Below are positions 17,931-28,492 of a stretch of 64,000 nt of DNA, one piece after another. This stretch comes from Aurantiochytrium sp. KH105. Its lineage: Eukaryota > Sar > Bigyra > Thraustochytrida > Thraustochytriidae. The notes under the pieces were generated by a model. It saw nothing but the letters and a program-made list of their open reading frames with translations, ran no database searches and had not been told where the DNA came from. Position numbers and translations under genes: made by a program. Within the stretch, counting starts at the first letter, position 1. Each line of letters begins with the position of its first letter. Where the stretch lies: contig BGKB01000112.1 in NCBI GenBank assembly GCA_003116975.1, positions 124,001 to 188,000 of the forward strand, in the 5' to 3' direction.

Positions 17931-20900
17931 TCAAGGGAGAGATGGCCTGATTGGGCTCAAGAGTCCCTCCCCATGGTCTTGATAGTCGTCACCATCGAGC
18001 TCGGCTTCTTCGACGTCGACCTTCTCGTAAGCGGGGTACTTTTGCTGCCAGCTATAGGCCTTGGAGAGGTCAAAGTTGACCATCTCCACCGATAAGCGCT
18101 TGCGAGCCGGAAGCTCAAAGTCGACTTCCATGTTCACCGGGGGACGATATCGCTTGAGAAGCAGCGAAGAGCACACTACTGTGACCGAGGACATTGCCAT
18201 CATGAAACCTGCCAAGGCCGGAGGCAAACGGATTTGTAGCCACGGATAGCAGAGACCGGCTGCGAGTGGGATGCAGAACAAATTATACACGAAGGAAAAG
18301 AAAAAGTTGAGCTTGATCCGACGGATGGTCGTTTGCGCGAGGTGAAGCATCACCGCCACATCGAGCAGATTCGAGCGGATGAGCACAGCATCCGCGGACT
18401 TGATGGCGATATCGGTACCTGCACCGACCGCAACGCCGAGGTCTGCCAGCGTCAGCGCGGGCGAGTCGTTGATGCCGTCGCCTACCATGGCAACGACATG
18501 CCCTTCCCGCTGCAGGCGAGCAATGCGTGTGGACTTTTGTTTTGGAAGGCAATTGGCAAAGACCGCATCCTGCTCAATGCCGCAGCGCTTTGCTATGGCA
18601 CGCGCGGTCCTCTCGTTGTCACCGGATAAGACATAGACGCGTTTGCCAAGCATGCGCAGCGTACTTACAACATAGGCGGCATTGTCCTTGAGAGGGTCGC
18701 TCACGGCAATTGCAGCCACCACCTCTGGTTTCATTTGCCCGGGAGCCTGCATCGCGCCGAGTACCACGGGACCCTGCTCTTCGTGTTCGTCCATGAAGCG
18801 CTCGAGACTGTCGGGCACGGAAACGCCAGTGCGGCGCATGAGTTTCCGATTACCCGCAAACACACGAACACCATTGACAAAGGTGGCCGCAATACCAAAG
18901 CCAGGCATGGCCTCGCACTCTTGTGGGACCGGAAGGTTCGTGGTGGCCTCGTCGCCACACATGTGGTTGGCATAGGCGACAATGGCCCTGGCAATCGGGT
19001 GCTCGGAGCCCTTTTCCGTCGCGCGCAAGTAGATTAAAAGCTCTTGATCCGGGAGATGGCCAACGTTTTTCATTTCCGTGACGGCAGGTTTTCCCTGCGT
19101 TAGGGTCCCTGTCTTGTCAAAGACCACAGCCGTGACCCTCGAAGCGGCCTCGATGGCGTCGCCTCCCTTGATAAGGATGCCGAGGCGAGCGCCGACCCCG
19201 GTGCTGACCATGACGGCCGTGGGGGTGGCGAGTCCGAGAGCGCAGGGACACGAGATAACGAGCACCGCGACTCCGAATTTGAAGGCGAAAACGACAAGCT
19301 CCGAGTGGGTGAGCCCGACAAGATAAGAGGGCGGGGGGTCAACAAAAGTGACAACATAAGTCCACGCGAGCCAGGTGAGGATGGCAACACAGACGACCGC
19401 AGGGACAAAAACCCTGGCAATGGCGTCGGCGTACTCTTGAATGGGGGCCTTGCTGGTCTGCGCATCTTCGACGAGACGCATGATTTGTGCAAGAGCAGTA
19501 TCACCGCCAACACGCGTGGCACGCATCACCAAGGTGCCCGTGCCGTTCACAGTGGACCCTGTGACAATGTCTCCCGCCTGCTTGCTTACAGGCACGGCCT
19601 CACCCGTGAGCATGGATTCGTCCGCGGTGCTGGTGCCAGAGACAACCTCGCCATCGACGGGAATGCGTTGACCAGGTAGTACCTTGATGTGGTCGCCGAC
19701 TTGTACAAGGCGAACATCGATCTCCTGTTCTACGTAAGGGGGCTGTTCGCTTACGAGCGTGGCGCTGTCGACCTGCATGTCCATAAGAGCAGTGATGGCG
19801 TCTGCGGTACGGCTGCGTGCCGTCGATTCGAGGAATTTTCCCATGAGAATGAAGGAAATGAGCATTGCCGAAGTCTCGAAAAAGTGCGCATCGCGCGCAC
19901 CTTCGAGAGACCTTTCGTGTTTGCAGACGGCCACAACAAGCGACGCCATGGAATAAATATAAGCAGCGCTGGTACCGAGGACTACGAGAACATCCATGTT
20001 GGCCGCGCCGTTCTTGAGCGCATTCCAGGCGTTTCGGTAGAATCGGCCACCAAAGTAAAACTGAACGGGCGTTGCCAAAAGCCAAAGCAAAAGCGAGTGC
20101 CAGTTCAAGCCGAGCTCCCCGACCGCCTTGTTGAGGGGCACCATGAACACGGGAAAGTGAGGGCAGACAACGCTGAGAAAGACAACGGGCAGTGTGAAGA
20201 TAAGAGAGCCAAAGAACATTTGCCGATAGTACACAGCACCTTCATCCGTCTGGGCTGCGGCTTCATTCGCCACGAGGTCGCATCCGTATCCTTGCTGCTC
20301 GATGAACTCAAAGAGCGTGCGAGCTCCAACTTCGGCGTTGAGGTGCTTGATTTTCAGCATACCAGAACGATCAATGTCTGCACTGAGGACGCCCGCTCGA
20401 GCGCGCACGGGTTCAAGGACCCGCGCAAAGACCTCTCCAATACTAGGCCCACCGACCTGGGTCCAAAGGGCAAGTGACAGAGTGCCAACACCTTCCTGGC
20501 CGTCGTCGAGGGGAAGGTTATCTTCAAGCAGAGTCCCACGATACCCGAGGACATTGATCGCGTCGACGATCGCAGCGCCAGAGATGATGGCAGGGTCGTA
20601 CTCTACAGAGGCCTTCTCTGCGATCAGAGCAACTGTAGCGGCCTTGACACCAGGCGTCTTGGGAAGGTTGCGTTCCACATTGCTAACGCATGCTGCACAG
20701 GTCATACCCTGAACCTGCAAGTCTGCGCGACGCCATGTTGATATCGGAACAGCAACAGATTCTGAGACGTCATGGTTGGGTTCAGAGCTTTTGTCGGCGT
20801 GATGCTCACTGGCGAGAAATTTGGTTTCGATATCTGCCTCGGTGCTACTTTCTCGCGAAAGTAGCGAAAGCGAAACGGGAACGGCTCTCATTTTGTCCAA

Positions 20901-22025
20901 GAGGGACGCGCTCGTGGCTGTGTGTACATCGAGGGCGGTCGCATCGAATCCGCAAAGCTCGACTGCTTCGACAAGCGTTGAGGCAGGGGGCACGGCGGCG
21001 TCCTCCACGAGCGCCGCTGCCAAAGGGTGCGAAACGCGAACCTTGGCACCGGGAGCAGCAGTTAGCAGAGCATTTGCGACCGTCGTCCCGCAATTCTTTT
21101 GGCACATCATTCCCTCCACGCGCAAGAGAACAGCCCGCTGCGTCGATGTCGTCGCCGTTGTTGTTGTTGTTGTTGTTGCTGTCGTCACCGAAGGCTGGGC
21201 CGATGATGAGACAGAACGCAAATCGTCAGCAAGTTTCGCAGCACGAGAGACGTCAGCAACCACGGCTGCATCAAAGCCAATCATGCCGACAGCATCAATA
21301 AGAGTCTGCGGCGAAGGCAGGTCCGCGCCCTCCACGAGCGCGGCCGCCAACGGGTGAGAGACGAACACAGAGGCGCTAGGCGCTGCGGAACGCAGGGCGT
21401 TTGCGACGGTCGTACCGCAGTTCTTTTGGCACATCATACCCTCTACGTCAAAGACCAGCAGTGCGTGAGCTGGCGTGGGAGCACTCGGGACGATGCGGCG
21501 CAATTTGTTGGCGAGATCAACATCGAAGACAGGTTTGGCGTCAAAGCCAATCATCTCGACGGCGTCAACGAGAACCGCCGAACCCGGAACGCGCGGGCCT
21601 TCCACAAGCGCAGCGCTCAGGGCGTGCGAAACAACAACGTGCGCCCCTGGGGCGGCGGCACGTAGAGCGTTTGTCACGGTCGTGCCACAATTTTTCTGGC
21701 ACATCATACCTTCTACGGCAAGTGTGCACGACGCAAAGTGCGGTGCTCCGCGCTGTGCAGCGTCCTCGCGCAAGCGCGGGACGAGATCGGCCGCGTCGTC
21801 AATGGCGGTTGCGTCAAACCCAATCATTTCTACGGCCTCCACAAGCATCGCTGCATCAAGTGCAGTGCCTGGGGCGTACACGAGTGCAGCGCTTAGAGCA
21901 TGAGACACGATAACCTCGGCGAGCGGCAGGTTTGGGATGGCATTTCGAAGAGCATTGTAGACGGTTGTGCCACAGTTCTTTTGGCACATCATGCCTTCCA
22001 GCGCGAGTACAACCATGGATGCCAT
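17931..22025 (-). CDS. copper-transporting P1B-type ATPase with five metal-binding repeats
   Basis: Start at ATG 22025 (1364 aa); the frame extends slightly further only from a GTG. HMA-type domains lie near the N-terminus with metal motifs at C14/C18, C109/C113, C199/C203 and C308/C312, each in an identical [11 protein letters not shown] context, so CxxxC rather than CxxC. A fifth, canonical domain has MTCAAC (C443/C446). A sixth region (~512-585) has an HMA-like pattern without the cysteine pair. The catalytic body is standard: TGEAVPV (~807), CPC membrane motif (926-928), phosphorylated Asp970 in DKTGTLT, SEHP (His1009), GDGIND (~1182). The protein pumps Cu(I) out of the cytosol, in eukaryotes usually into the Golgi for cuproenzyme loading (ATP7/CCC2/RAN1). 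A Thr-rich linker separates HMA3 and HMA4. The next protein gene to the right is the Ftr1 iron permease. Confidence 0.95.
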   Translation of the reverse strand: MASMVVLALEGMMCQKNCGTTVYNALRNAIPNLPLAEVIVSHALSAALVYAPGTALDAAMLVEAVEMIGFDATAIDDAADLVPRLREDAAQRGAPHFASCTLAVEGMMCQKNCGTTVTNALRAAAPGAHVVVSHALSAALVEGPRVPGSAVLVDAVEMIGFDAKPVFDVDLANKLRRIVPSAPTPAHALLVFDVEGMMCQKNCGTTVANALRSAAPSASVFVSHPLAAALVEGADLPSPQTLIDAVGMIGFDAAVVADVSRAAKLADDLRSVSSSAQPSVTTATTTTTTTATTSTQRAVLLRVEGMMCQKNCGTTVANALLTAAPGAKVRVSHPLAAALVEDAAVPPASTLVEAVELCGFDATALDVHTATSASLLDKMRAVPVSLSLLSRESSTEADIETKFLASEHHADKSSEPNHDVSESVAVPISTWRRADLQVQGMTCAACVSNVERNLPKTPGVKAATVALIAEKASVEYDPAIISGAAIVDAINVLGYRGTLLEDNLPLDDGQEGVGTLSLALWTQVGGPSIGEVFARVLEPVRARAGVLSADIDRSGMLKIKHLNAEVGARTLFEFIEQQGYGCDLVANEAAAQTDEGAVYYRQMFFGSLIFTLPVVFLSVVCPHFPVFMVPLNKAVGELGLNWHSLLLWLLATPVQFYFGGRFYRNAWNALKNGAANMDVLVVLGTSAAYIYSMASLVVAVCKHERSLEGARDAHFFETSAMLISFILMGKFLESTARSRTADAITALMDMQVDSATLVSEQPPYVEQEIDVRLVQVGDHIKVLPGQRIPVDGEVVSGTSTADESMLTGEAVPVSKQAGDIVTGSTVNGTGTLVMRATRVGGDTALAQIMRLVEDAQTSKAPIQEYADAIARVFVPAVVCVAILTWLAWTYVVTFVDPPPSYLVGLTHSELVVFAFKFGVAVLVISCPCALGLATPTAVMVSTGVGARLGILIKGGDAIEAASRVTAVVFDKTGTLTQGKPAVTEMKNVGHLPDQELLIYLRATEKGSEHPIARAIVAYANHMCGDEATTNLPVPQECEAMPGFGIAATFVNGVRVFAGNRKLMRRTGVSVPDSLERFMDEHEEQGPVVLGAMQAPGQMKPEVVAAIAVSDPLKDNAAYVVSTLRMLGKRVYVLSGDNERTARAIAKRCGIEQDAVFANCLPKQKSTRIARLQREGHVVAMVGDGINDSPALTLADLGVAVGAGTDIAIKSADAVLIRSNLLDVAVMLHLAQTTIRRIKLNFFFSFVYNLFCIPLAAGLCYPWLQIRLPPALAGFMMAMSSVTVVCSSLLLKRYRPPVNMEVDFELPARKRLSVEMVNFDLSKAYSWQQKYPAYEKVDVEEAELDGDDYQDHGEGLLSPIRPSLP

Positions 22026-23085
22026 TGGTTGTACTCGGGCAAGACAGCCCACCGTGTTTCGCGAAAGCAGCTAGCAGCTCGCTTCGCGCTAAACCCTGGT
22101 CTGCGCGTCTTGGACAAGGTTTGCAAAAGGAAAAGACCCAACCTGCAAGTTTTCCTAGAATGCGCGAACTCCACCACGCTGCTGAGCGACCAAGCAAATG
22201 GGCACTCTGGTCAGTCGAGCGCAGTTCCGTCCAGGTCCCAAGACACAGCAGACGCTGGCTGCCCGGTCTTGCACCAGCTCGCCAGGAGAGAGCGCGTACT
22301 GTTTCTTGAACAAAGGCACCTTGTCAAGTTGCGGGGGGGGGCAAGGCAAGCTTTCCCCCTCTCCGGGTGGTCGTGCGTTCGTTGAGATCGCCCTCGCACG
22401 CGCGCAGACGCCCTCGCTCGCCTCGCGCTCCTTGCGCTCGCCTTGCGCCCCGGGCAGCGCGTGGACGCGCGCGCCCGCTCGGCCTTGCCTCGCCGTGCCT
22501 TGCCTTGCCTCGCCCTCGCTCGCTCGCTCGCTTCGCTCTTTGCTTTTGCGCGCCTCGTGCCGGCTCATCGCGCGCGTGCGCTTATTACCGGCGCCCTCCA
22601 CTCTGCACTTTCCGCCACGTATCGAATGCTCCCTGTCCTTGTGACCCGAAGCTCTGTCCTCCTCCTCCTCCTCGGCGTCCCCGCCTTTGGAACAGCGGCC
22701 CCCGCGAAGAACAGATTTGAACGTTCTTCAAAGTGCACCTTGGAAATAAAACAGAACATACGCCGCGGGTTCCCCCACAGCGGAGAGATACGCGTGCGCT
22801 GGCTAGGTGCGGGGTACTACCAATGCAACCAAACAATTTTCAAAAAGGAAAAGAAAGAAATAGATTGACTCCAGAACACGCACGATGCGTCGACTCTTTG
22901 AAGTGGCTGTCGCCGGCCGTGGCAGTGGGTGGAAGACTGGCCGCGTTGCCGCGAAGAGGCCCAGCCAGAAACGATGGAAAGACGTAAGGGACGTTTGGGA
23001 ATGGGCCTGGGAGCGGCCGGACTGGGTTGGGTTTTATTACAGGTTGCTCTGGCTGTCTGACCATCGCGCACTGTCCCGGCGATGA
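22026..23085. other. intergenic 5' of the copper ATPase
   Basis: About 1.06 kb, GC-rich with repeated CTTGCCTCGCC and CTCGCTCGCT motifs near 22480-22540. No supported gene; it should contain the ATPase promoter. Confidence 0.5.
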
Positions 23086-23221
23086 GTTGCGGTGACCGAG
23101 TGGTTAAGGTGGTGGACTGCTATGTGCCTGGCTTCTAGTTTTCTATCTACGAAGCACCTACAGGCGATGTGCTTACATCCATTGTTCTCTGAACGCCTGG
23201 GTTCGAATCCCAGCCGCAACG
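23086..23221 (+). tRNA. tRNA-Ser(GCU), intron-containing, copy 1
   Basis: Acceptor GTTGCGG pairs with CCGCAAC. The anticodon GCT is at 23119-23121, with stem GTGGA/TCCAT. A 54-nt intron (23123-23176) sits after A37, the canonical eukaryotic position. The long variable arm (TGTTCTCTGAACGC) and the B-box GGTTCGAATCC confirm a class II tRNA-Ser. The mature length is 82 nt without CCA. Exons are identical to the second copy. Confidence 0.95.
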
Positions 23222-23228
23222 CATTTAC

Positions 23229-23251
23229 TTTTTTCCTCCAATATTTTTTTT
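23229..23251 (+). terminator. RNA polymerase III terminator T-runs, copy 1
   Basis: T6 at 23229-23234 begins 8 nt after the discriminator base; T8 follows at 23244-23251. Confidence 0.7.
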
Positions 23252-23312
23252 CCCTCTGATCTAATCTTTTGTCTTACTTGAGAGTGCGTGCATTCGCACT
23301 TTGAGTTTTGGG

Positions 23313-23448
23313 GTTGCGGTGACCGAGTGGTTAAGGTGGTGGACTGCTATCTGTCTAGGTTCTAGCTTTGTCACTACAAAGATCCTAGGCGTATTGTGCC
23401 TATATCCATTGTTCTCTGAACGCCTGGGTTCGAATCCCAGCCGCAACG
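23313..23448 (+). tRNA. tRNA-Ser(GCU), intron-containing, copy 2
   Basis: Exons are identical to copy 1, with anticodon GCT at 23346-23348. The intron is also 54 nt (23350-23403) but diverged in sequence from the first. The copies lie 91 bp apart in direct orientation, a local duplication. Confidence 0.95.
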
Positions 23449-23452
23449 ATAA

Positions 23453-23460
23453 TTTTTTTT
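23453..23460 (+). terminator. RNA polymerase III terminator, copy 2
   Basis: T8 run five bases after the tRNA end. Confidence 0.75.
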
Positions 23461-23771
23461 GCTCCAATTTTTGGAGCTGAGAGTGCCGGAGCAGGTGCTA
23501 GAATGAAGTTGCTCCTAGCCGCAGACGTCACCGGTGGCGGCAGTGGCGGCCGCGGTCGCGCCGCACGCGCCAAGAGAATGTGCTGAATTGCTTGTTTCGC
23601 AGCCATCCGGCTGGCTGTTGCGTTGTTGATCGTGTCGATGTAAGTAACCACATCACTTCACAACACACATAAGGCAAGGCAAGGCACCCTCCGATCATCG
23701 ACGCTGCGTTCGTCTGCTGGCTGATCACGACCAAGTCATCCACGCTGCGATGCTGCAATGCTGTATACCGC

Positions 23772-23802
23772 CCACGCACGCACGCACGCACGCACGCACG
23801 TG
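23772..23802. repeat. (ACGC)n microsatellite
   Basis: About seven tandem copies of ACGC/GCAC. Confidence 0.9.
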
Positions 23803-24748
23803 CACGTGCGCACATCGCCTGGCCGTGGGGTGTGGGCGTGTGCGTCTTGACTTTTTGGAAACTTACGTGGCTAGCAGTGGTGGCAGATGTGACTGCCGAA
23901 TCCTCCACATCTAGCCAAGCCATCCATTTCTTTGCCGCGCCTGGCCCATGATGAGATTTGCCAGCACTGATGCTTTGCAGGAAACTGCCCCTCTCATGAG
24001 CAAAGCACTTCGTCGTTCTTACGGCCACTGCCAGCGGCCACTGCCAGCGGCAGCTGCTGCTGCTGCTTTCTTTGCTCTTCGTGATCGAACCGAGCGACAT
24101 TATACGCTGATGAGATGACAGCGGCTGCGGTCTGCATGTCTATGGCGGCTGGCTTCAAGTTTAAGGCCTTGTGGCCCATAACTAATAAAGCATCTTCTCC
24201 TAGCTGACAAAGTTGGTCCATTCAGTGCCGACCTCGAAGGGACCGACAATCTTCCCAGGTCTGCTCTCGCCTGCCACTTGCAGCACAGCTTGCAGAGCAG
24301 ACGACGCTCGCCCGCTCATACACCCCGAGCGTCCTCCCGCTCCCGATCTTCTCTCCCCAAACGGGCCTCGTGCGGAGCCGGAAAGAGCGCCTTGCCTCCA
24401 TCCAGCCATTCATCCATCCAGCCAGCCAGCCCAGCCAGCGCGTTTAAAAAATAAAAAATACGTTGGCACGTTATCAACTCACTCAAGTCGAAGCGTCTTC
24501 GCTCCAACTCGAGGCGCCTTCCCGTTAATCCACTCCGCAAGACCTTGCTTCCTTGCTTGCTTGCTTGCTTCCTTCATTCATGGACTCGACTGCGACTCGA
24601 CTCGCTGCCGGTTCTGGCTTCACGATTTGGCTGCCGGGCTCACCAAGCCCGCGAACCATGCTGCGTCGGGCTCGCCTGCCGTTGATGCTCGCATCGCCAT
24701 CATGTCATGGCGATCGCCCGCCGATGCATGCGTGGACGGAGGCAAGCG

Positions 24749-24749
<1 letters not shown>

Positions 24750-24793
<44 letters not shown>

Positions 24794-24802
24794 GCAAGCA
24801 AG
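24750..24802. repeat. (GCAA)n microsatellite
   Basis: About 12 units of AGCA/GCAA; related GCTT runs occur at about 24548-24575. Confidence 0.9.
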
Positions 24803-25754
24803 GAGGCGTTGAAAGTTCAAGTTGGTTGGCACGAGCCCGGACTCCGGTCCGGGCCTACTGCGTCTGGGCCCGCCGGAAAAATAATTGGTCGGAGCGGGCG
24901 GTGCGAGCGCGGCGCGGGCAGCGAAGTCGATGCGGCTGCGACGCGGACTGCGATGGGTTCACGTTTCGATTGGAGCAGAAGAATCGGCGCTTCTGCGAGG
25001 ATGACTGGATGGACGCTGACAAAATTATCCATCCATCCACGCGCGCAATGGTGCTGCAAGCAGCGAAGGACCGAGGCGAGGCGGTTCAGAGAGGGGTTGG
25101 CACCTGCAGCGGCTTCTTGCGGGCGAGAGGCGCGCGCCTTTCTCGCGTGTGCAGGTCTGCAAGGTGCGGTTGGCTGCGCTGCCACTGATCATGACGCCGG
25201 CACGCACTCAACTGCATGCGCGGCGGCGCGCCGCGTCCCACACGCGCCCGCAGCCACGCCACGTGGGCCCCGTTTCGCCGCCTTCGCGCCGCCCGTGCGG
25301 GTTCCCCTCCGCCGCGCACTTGCGGCCGCGGCGCGTGCGCGGTCCGCGCTGTGGGACCGGACCTTCGTCCCGTGGAACATGCGCTGTGGGGCCGCCTCCC
25401 TCCCCCGTACCGCCCGAAGTGGACCCGAGGCGCCGCTTGCTTCCGGGACTTCGCAACCCCGCTGCGGGCACGGTGCGGGGACGCTGTGGGCGTCCCCCTC
25501 TCCCGGCCTCGTACATAGCTATTGTAATAACTACCATGGCGAGCGAGCCTCCCGCGTTTCCTTGCTTGCAGCCGCGACCAGGCTCCCCGGCCGGCCGGTC
25601 CTCGGCGCCTCGCTACACTCGCTCGCTCCCTCGCTCGCTCCGGGAGGTTCGCGGCCGCCACTCCGCCCCGGCGCCGCCGTCGCGCGCCCGCGTCCACAGT
25701 GCAGCGCGCGGCGGCGGCGGTTGGAGGGGGGCCTTGCCACGGACGGTGGCTGGA

Positions 25755-25970
25755 CGGGCGGGGAGAGGATAGAAAGGAACGAAAGAAAGACACGGTTGAC
25801 GAAGGAAAGAAAGCCCGGGGAAAAAGGAAAGGAAAGGAAAGGAAAGAAAGACTCCGGCCGGAAAGCGGAGAGAAGATGAAAAAGAAAAGAAAAGAAAAGA
25901 AAAAGAAAAGAAAAGAAAAGACTCGAAAGAAGGAAATGAAGAAGGAAAGGAAACGAGAAGTTCCAGGTCG
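25755..25970. repeat. GA-rich purine tract
   Basis: Long plus-strand purine run built from GAAAG and AAAAGA units, interrupted by a short GC-rich stretch. Confidence 0.8.
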
Positions 25971-26336
25971 AGTTCGCACCACAAGTTCATTGGCTTGATT
26001 GGCACCGAGACAGATCGAGCTCGAGCAACCAGCAAGTAGGCAAGCAAGCAAGCAAACGGAAGGGAGGAGCAAACCCGAAACCCTGCCACGACGCACGGCG
26101 ACGCGAGCTCGGCCGCCTGCGTGCACGCCGACCGAGACTCGAGAGAGCGCGAGACGCCGCCGCGAGGGCCCGTTGACCGGCTGGGTGCAGCGCGGGAAGA
26201 AACGGCGGCTTGAGACGAGACGGACGGCGCCAGGCAGCGTCCACGCGGAGCCAACGAACAAGCGGCGGTAGCTAGCTAGCCAGCTAGCTTCCTTCGCTAG
26301 TGGCGAAAGGAGTAGAACCAAGCCACAAAGAACAAG

Positions 26337-27542
26337 ATGGGCTACGTGGAGATTACCGCGCTTGCTGACGGCGAGACCGTCGGCCTCTTCGCCCTCCCGG
26401 CGCTCTTCATCATGCTGCGTGAGACGCTCGAGGCGGCCATCGTGCTCAGCGTACTCATCGGTCTGGTCCACCGCGTTGGCATGGGCTACATGTCCAAGTA
26501 CATTTGGTTTGGCGTGGGAGCCGCTCTCTTTCTTACCATCGCCGGTGGCATCATTGTCATTCTGCTCGTGAACGTCGCCAAGGAGTCGCTCTTCGAGGGC
26601 GACAATGGCAAGGTTGCCGAGGGCGCGGTCAGCGTTGTTGCGGCCATCCTCATTTCCATCGTCGCCCTTTCGATTGGTGACATCTCCGCCATCCAGGAGA
26701 AGATCGAGGCCAAGATGCTCGCCAAGGTCCACCACGCCCATGCTGACGAGGAGGCAGAGGTTGCGACCCCCGAGGCGGTCGAGGACGTCAAACTTGGCGA
26801 GACTGCCGCGATCGCTCCCTCGGACGCTGGAGTTATCGCGGACGCGGAAGACGCCGATGTTGAGGCGTCGGACGACAGCAAGAAGAAGAAGAAGAAGAAG
26901 AAGAAGAACGTCTTGAAAATTGAAGATCTCGACGAACGCGACCGTGCCGAGCTCGAGAACGAGGTCACGCCCGAGCTCATGTTCGGCCTGGCCTTCACTT
27001 CCGTCATTCGCGAGGGCCTTGAAACGATCATCTTCTTCACCGGCATCACCGTCACCTACCCGCCCGAGTCCCTTCCCATCCCGGCCCTCGTTGGCGCCCT
27101 CATCGGTGCCTTGTGCGGCGTCCTCCTGTACCGTTCAAGCGGTGAGCTCACCATTAAGTGGTTTTTCCGCATCACCATGGTTCTCCTCGTTTTTATCGGT
27201 GCCGGTGTCTGGACCAATGGTTTCCGTGAGCTCCTTGAAGCCGGCAAGCTTGGCTACTGGGATTCTGATGACGACAGCATGTTTGTCTGGGACGCGACGG
27301 GATGCTGCGGTCTTGACAACCAATTTTGGCTCCTCATGCGTGTCCTCTTTGGTTGGCAGCCCCAGCCTGTGCCCTTTGACTTTGCCATGTACTTTGGATA
27401 CCATGCGGTCATGTGGACCCTTGTCTACATGAAGATGAAGCGCGCCCGCGAAGGCAAGCCGGGCTTCAAGGCGCTCATCAAGTACTACATTTGCCGCCGC
27501 GGCGAGAAGCCGGTCGCTGTCCCGCCGCCCACGGCTGCTTGA
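26337..27542 (+). CDS. FTR1: Ftr1-family high-affinity iron permease
   Basis: ATG at 26337 in an ACAAGATGG context; 401 aa. About seven membrane helices. Both diagnostic REXXE iron-translocation motifs are present: RETLE (~28) in the first helix and REGLE (~223) in the fourth. A hydrophilic loop (~130-205) is acidic and then contains nine consecutive lysines encoded by AAG/AAA repeats; this loop is longer than in fungal Ftr1. In fungi, Ftr1 imports Fe3+ produced by a plasma-membrane multicopper ferroxidase (Fet3), which needs copper from a CCC2-type ATPase. The nearest protein gene to the left is such a copper ATPase, but no multicopper oxidase is in the window. Cysteines in the last extracellular loop (GCCGLD) are noteworthy. 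Confidence 0.92.
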   Translation: MGYVEITALADGETVGLFALPALFIMLRETLEAAIVLSVLIGLVHRVGMGYMSKYIWFGVGAALFLTIAGGIIVILLVNVAKESLFEGDNGKVAEGAVSVVAAILISIVALSIGDISAIQEKIEAKMLAKVHHAHADEEAEVATPEAVEDVKLGETAAIAPSDAGVIADAEDADVEASDDSKKKKKKKKKNVLKIEDLDERDRAELENEVTPELMFGLAFTSVIREGLETIIFFTGITVTYPPESLPIPALVGALIGALCGVLLYRSSGELTIKWFFRITMVLLVFIGAGVWTNGFRELLEAGKLGYWDSDDDSMFVWDATGCCGLDNQFWLLMRVLFGWQPQPVPFDFAMYFGYHAVMWTLVYMKMKRAREGKPGFKALIKYYICRRGEKPVAVPPPTAA

Positions 27543-28492
27543 GTTTCCGATTGACTGTCTAAATCCATCCATCCATGCAAGCATTCCATGCATTCATTCC
27601 TTTCCTCACAGACCCATTCAGCCATTCATCAACCAAGCAATAAAAAATGGCAGCTGCGTAACTGAATACTTGAAATCGCCATTCATTCCATTGATTCTTT
27701 TTTTTTTGGTTTTTTAGAACTTTATACCAGCTTCTCCGTCTCATGCGTAGCTATAGCTATACGGCTCGCCGATCCCCACCTTTGCCTTTGCCTGAGCGCA
27801 AGGCACCAACGACGAGAAAACACCCTCCTCTCGCCTCTCCCTTGCTCGCTCTTGCTTGTTCGATGCTCTCTCGACCCGCCCGCATTCATTCTCCCAATTT
27901 TTCTCCAGCCCGGTTTAGCCACGGCTGCAGACAGCCGTCCGAAGAGTATTCCCGTCGCAAACGCCCAAAGAAAGGCGCGTGGACCCCTTCGTCCAGCGCG
28001 CCTCCTTCGCCGACCGCGACGCGTACACGCCCCGTGCGCTCTGTGCGAGGCGCTCTCCGTCCATCAAAGCACGGGGCGGAACGCCGGCCCTCAAGAGAAC
28101 TCGCGAACAAAGCCGAGGGATAGATAGAGAGAGAGAGAGAAAGAAGAGGAGCGGCAGAAGCGCATCGCGGCCGACCGGGCGCGACCGAGCAGCGAGCGCC
28201 GCGCCGCGCCGCTGCCGTGGACGCCGCGCCGCCCGCGTCCCTCCCGCCCTCCCTCCCGCCCGCCACGCGCCCCGCGCTCTTGCTGCGCCAGCTTCGGAGT
28301 GTGCCTGGCGGACGAGAGCGTTGTCGTCGTCGCCGGCGCCGGCGGTGGAGACGCGCGGCGAAAGGGGCCAACGCGCCCTCGGCTGCGCGAGAGTAGCTGC
28401 AAGGAGGCGCAGATCAATTTTCCGTAGAACACCTGTCCGTAGATTGATCGCTTGTCCGTAGATTGATCGCGCGTAGCCCCCGGAAAACCAAG
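27543..28492. other. intergenic between Ftr1 and the ABC transporter
   Basis: Contains CATCCATCC/CATTCATTC repeats near 27566-27605, a T-run near 27698-27705, and a GC-rich promoter-side stretch. No gene seen. Confidence 0.5.
28434..28470. repeat. 19-bp direct repeat just before the ABC transporter start
   Basis: TGTCCGTAGATTGATCGC occurs at 28434-28451 and again at 28453-28470, ending 22 bp before the ATG. It could be a regulatory element or a small local duplication. Confidence 0.85.

Larger units (their letters stand above)
23461..26336. other. 2.9-kb low-complexity intergenic region
   Basis: Holds several simple repeats and very GC-rich DNA with long overlapping open frames on both strands (for example 24707-25879 and 25086-26741). 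These are repetitive in composition (SKQASKQA, SFLFFFFS) and show no domain, so I do not call them genes. The Ftr1 promoter must lie at its right end. Confidence 0.55.

Noticed and set aside
23086..23448. CRISPR-like direct repeats
   Set aside because: The two 136-bp near-repeats are intron-bearing tRNA-Ser genes with full cloverleaf and B-box, not a repeat-spacer array.
24707..25879. 390-codon plus-strand open frame
   Set aside because: Begins inside a (GCAA)n microsatellite (SKQASKQA) and continues as GC-driven low-complexity with no domain; opposite-strand frames are equally long.
25086..26741. 551-codon minus-strand open frame
   Set aside because: It is antisense to the Ftr1 gene at one end and to the GA tract (poly Phe/Leu/Ser) at the other; no recognisable protein features.
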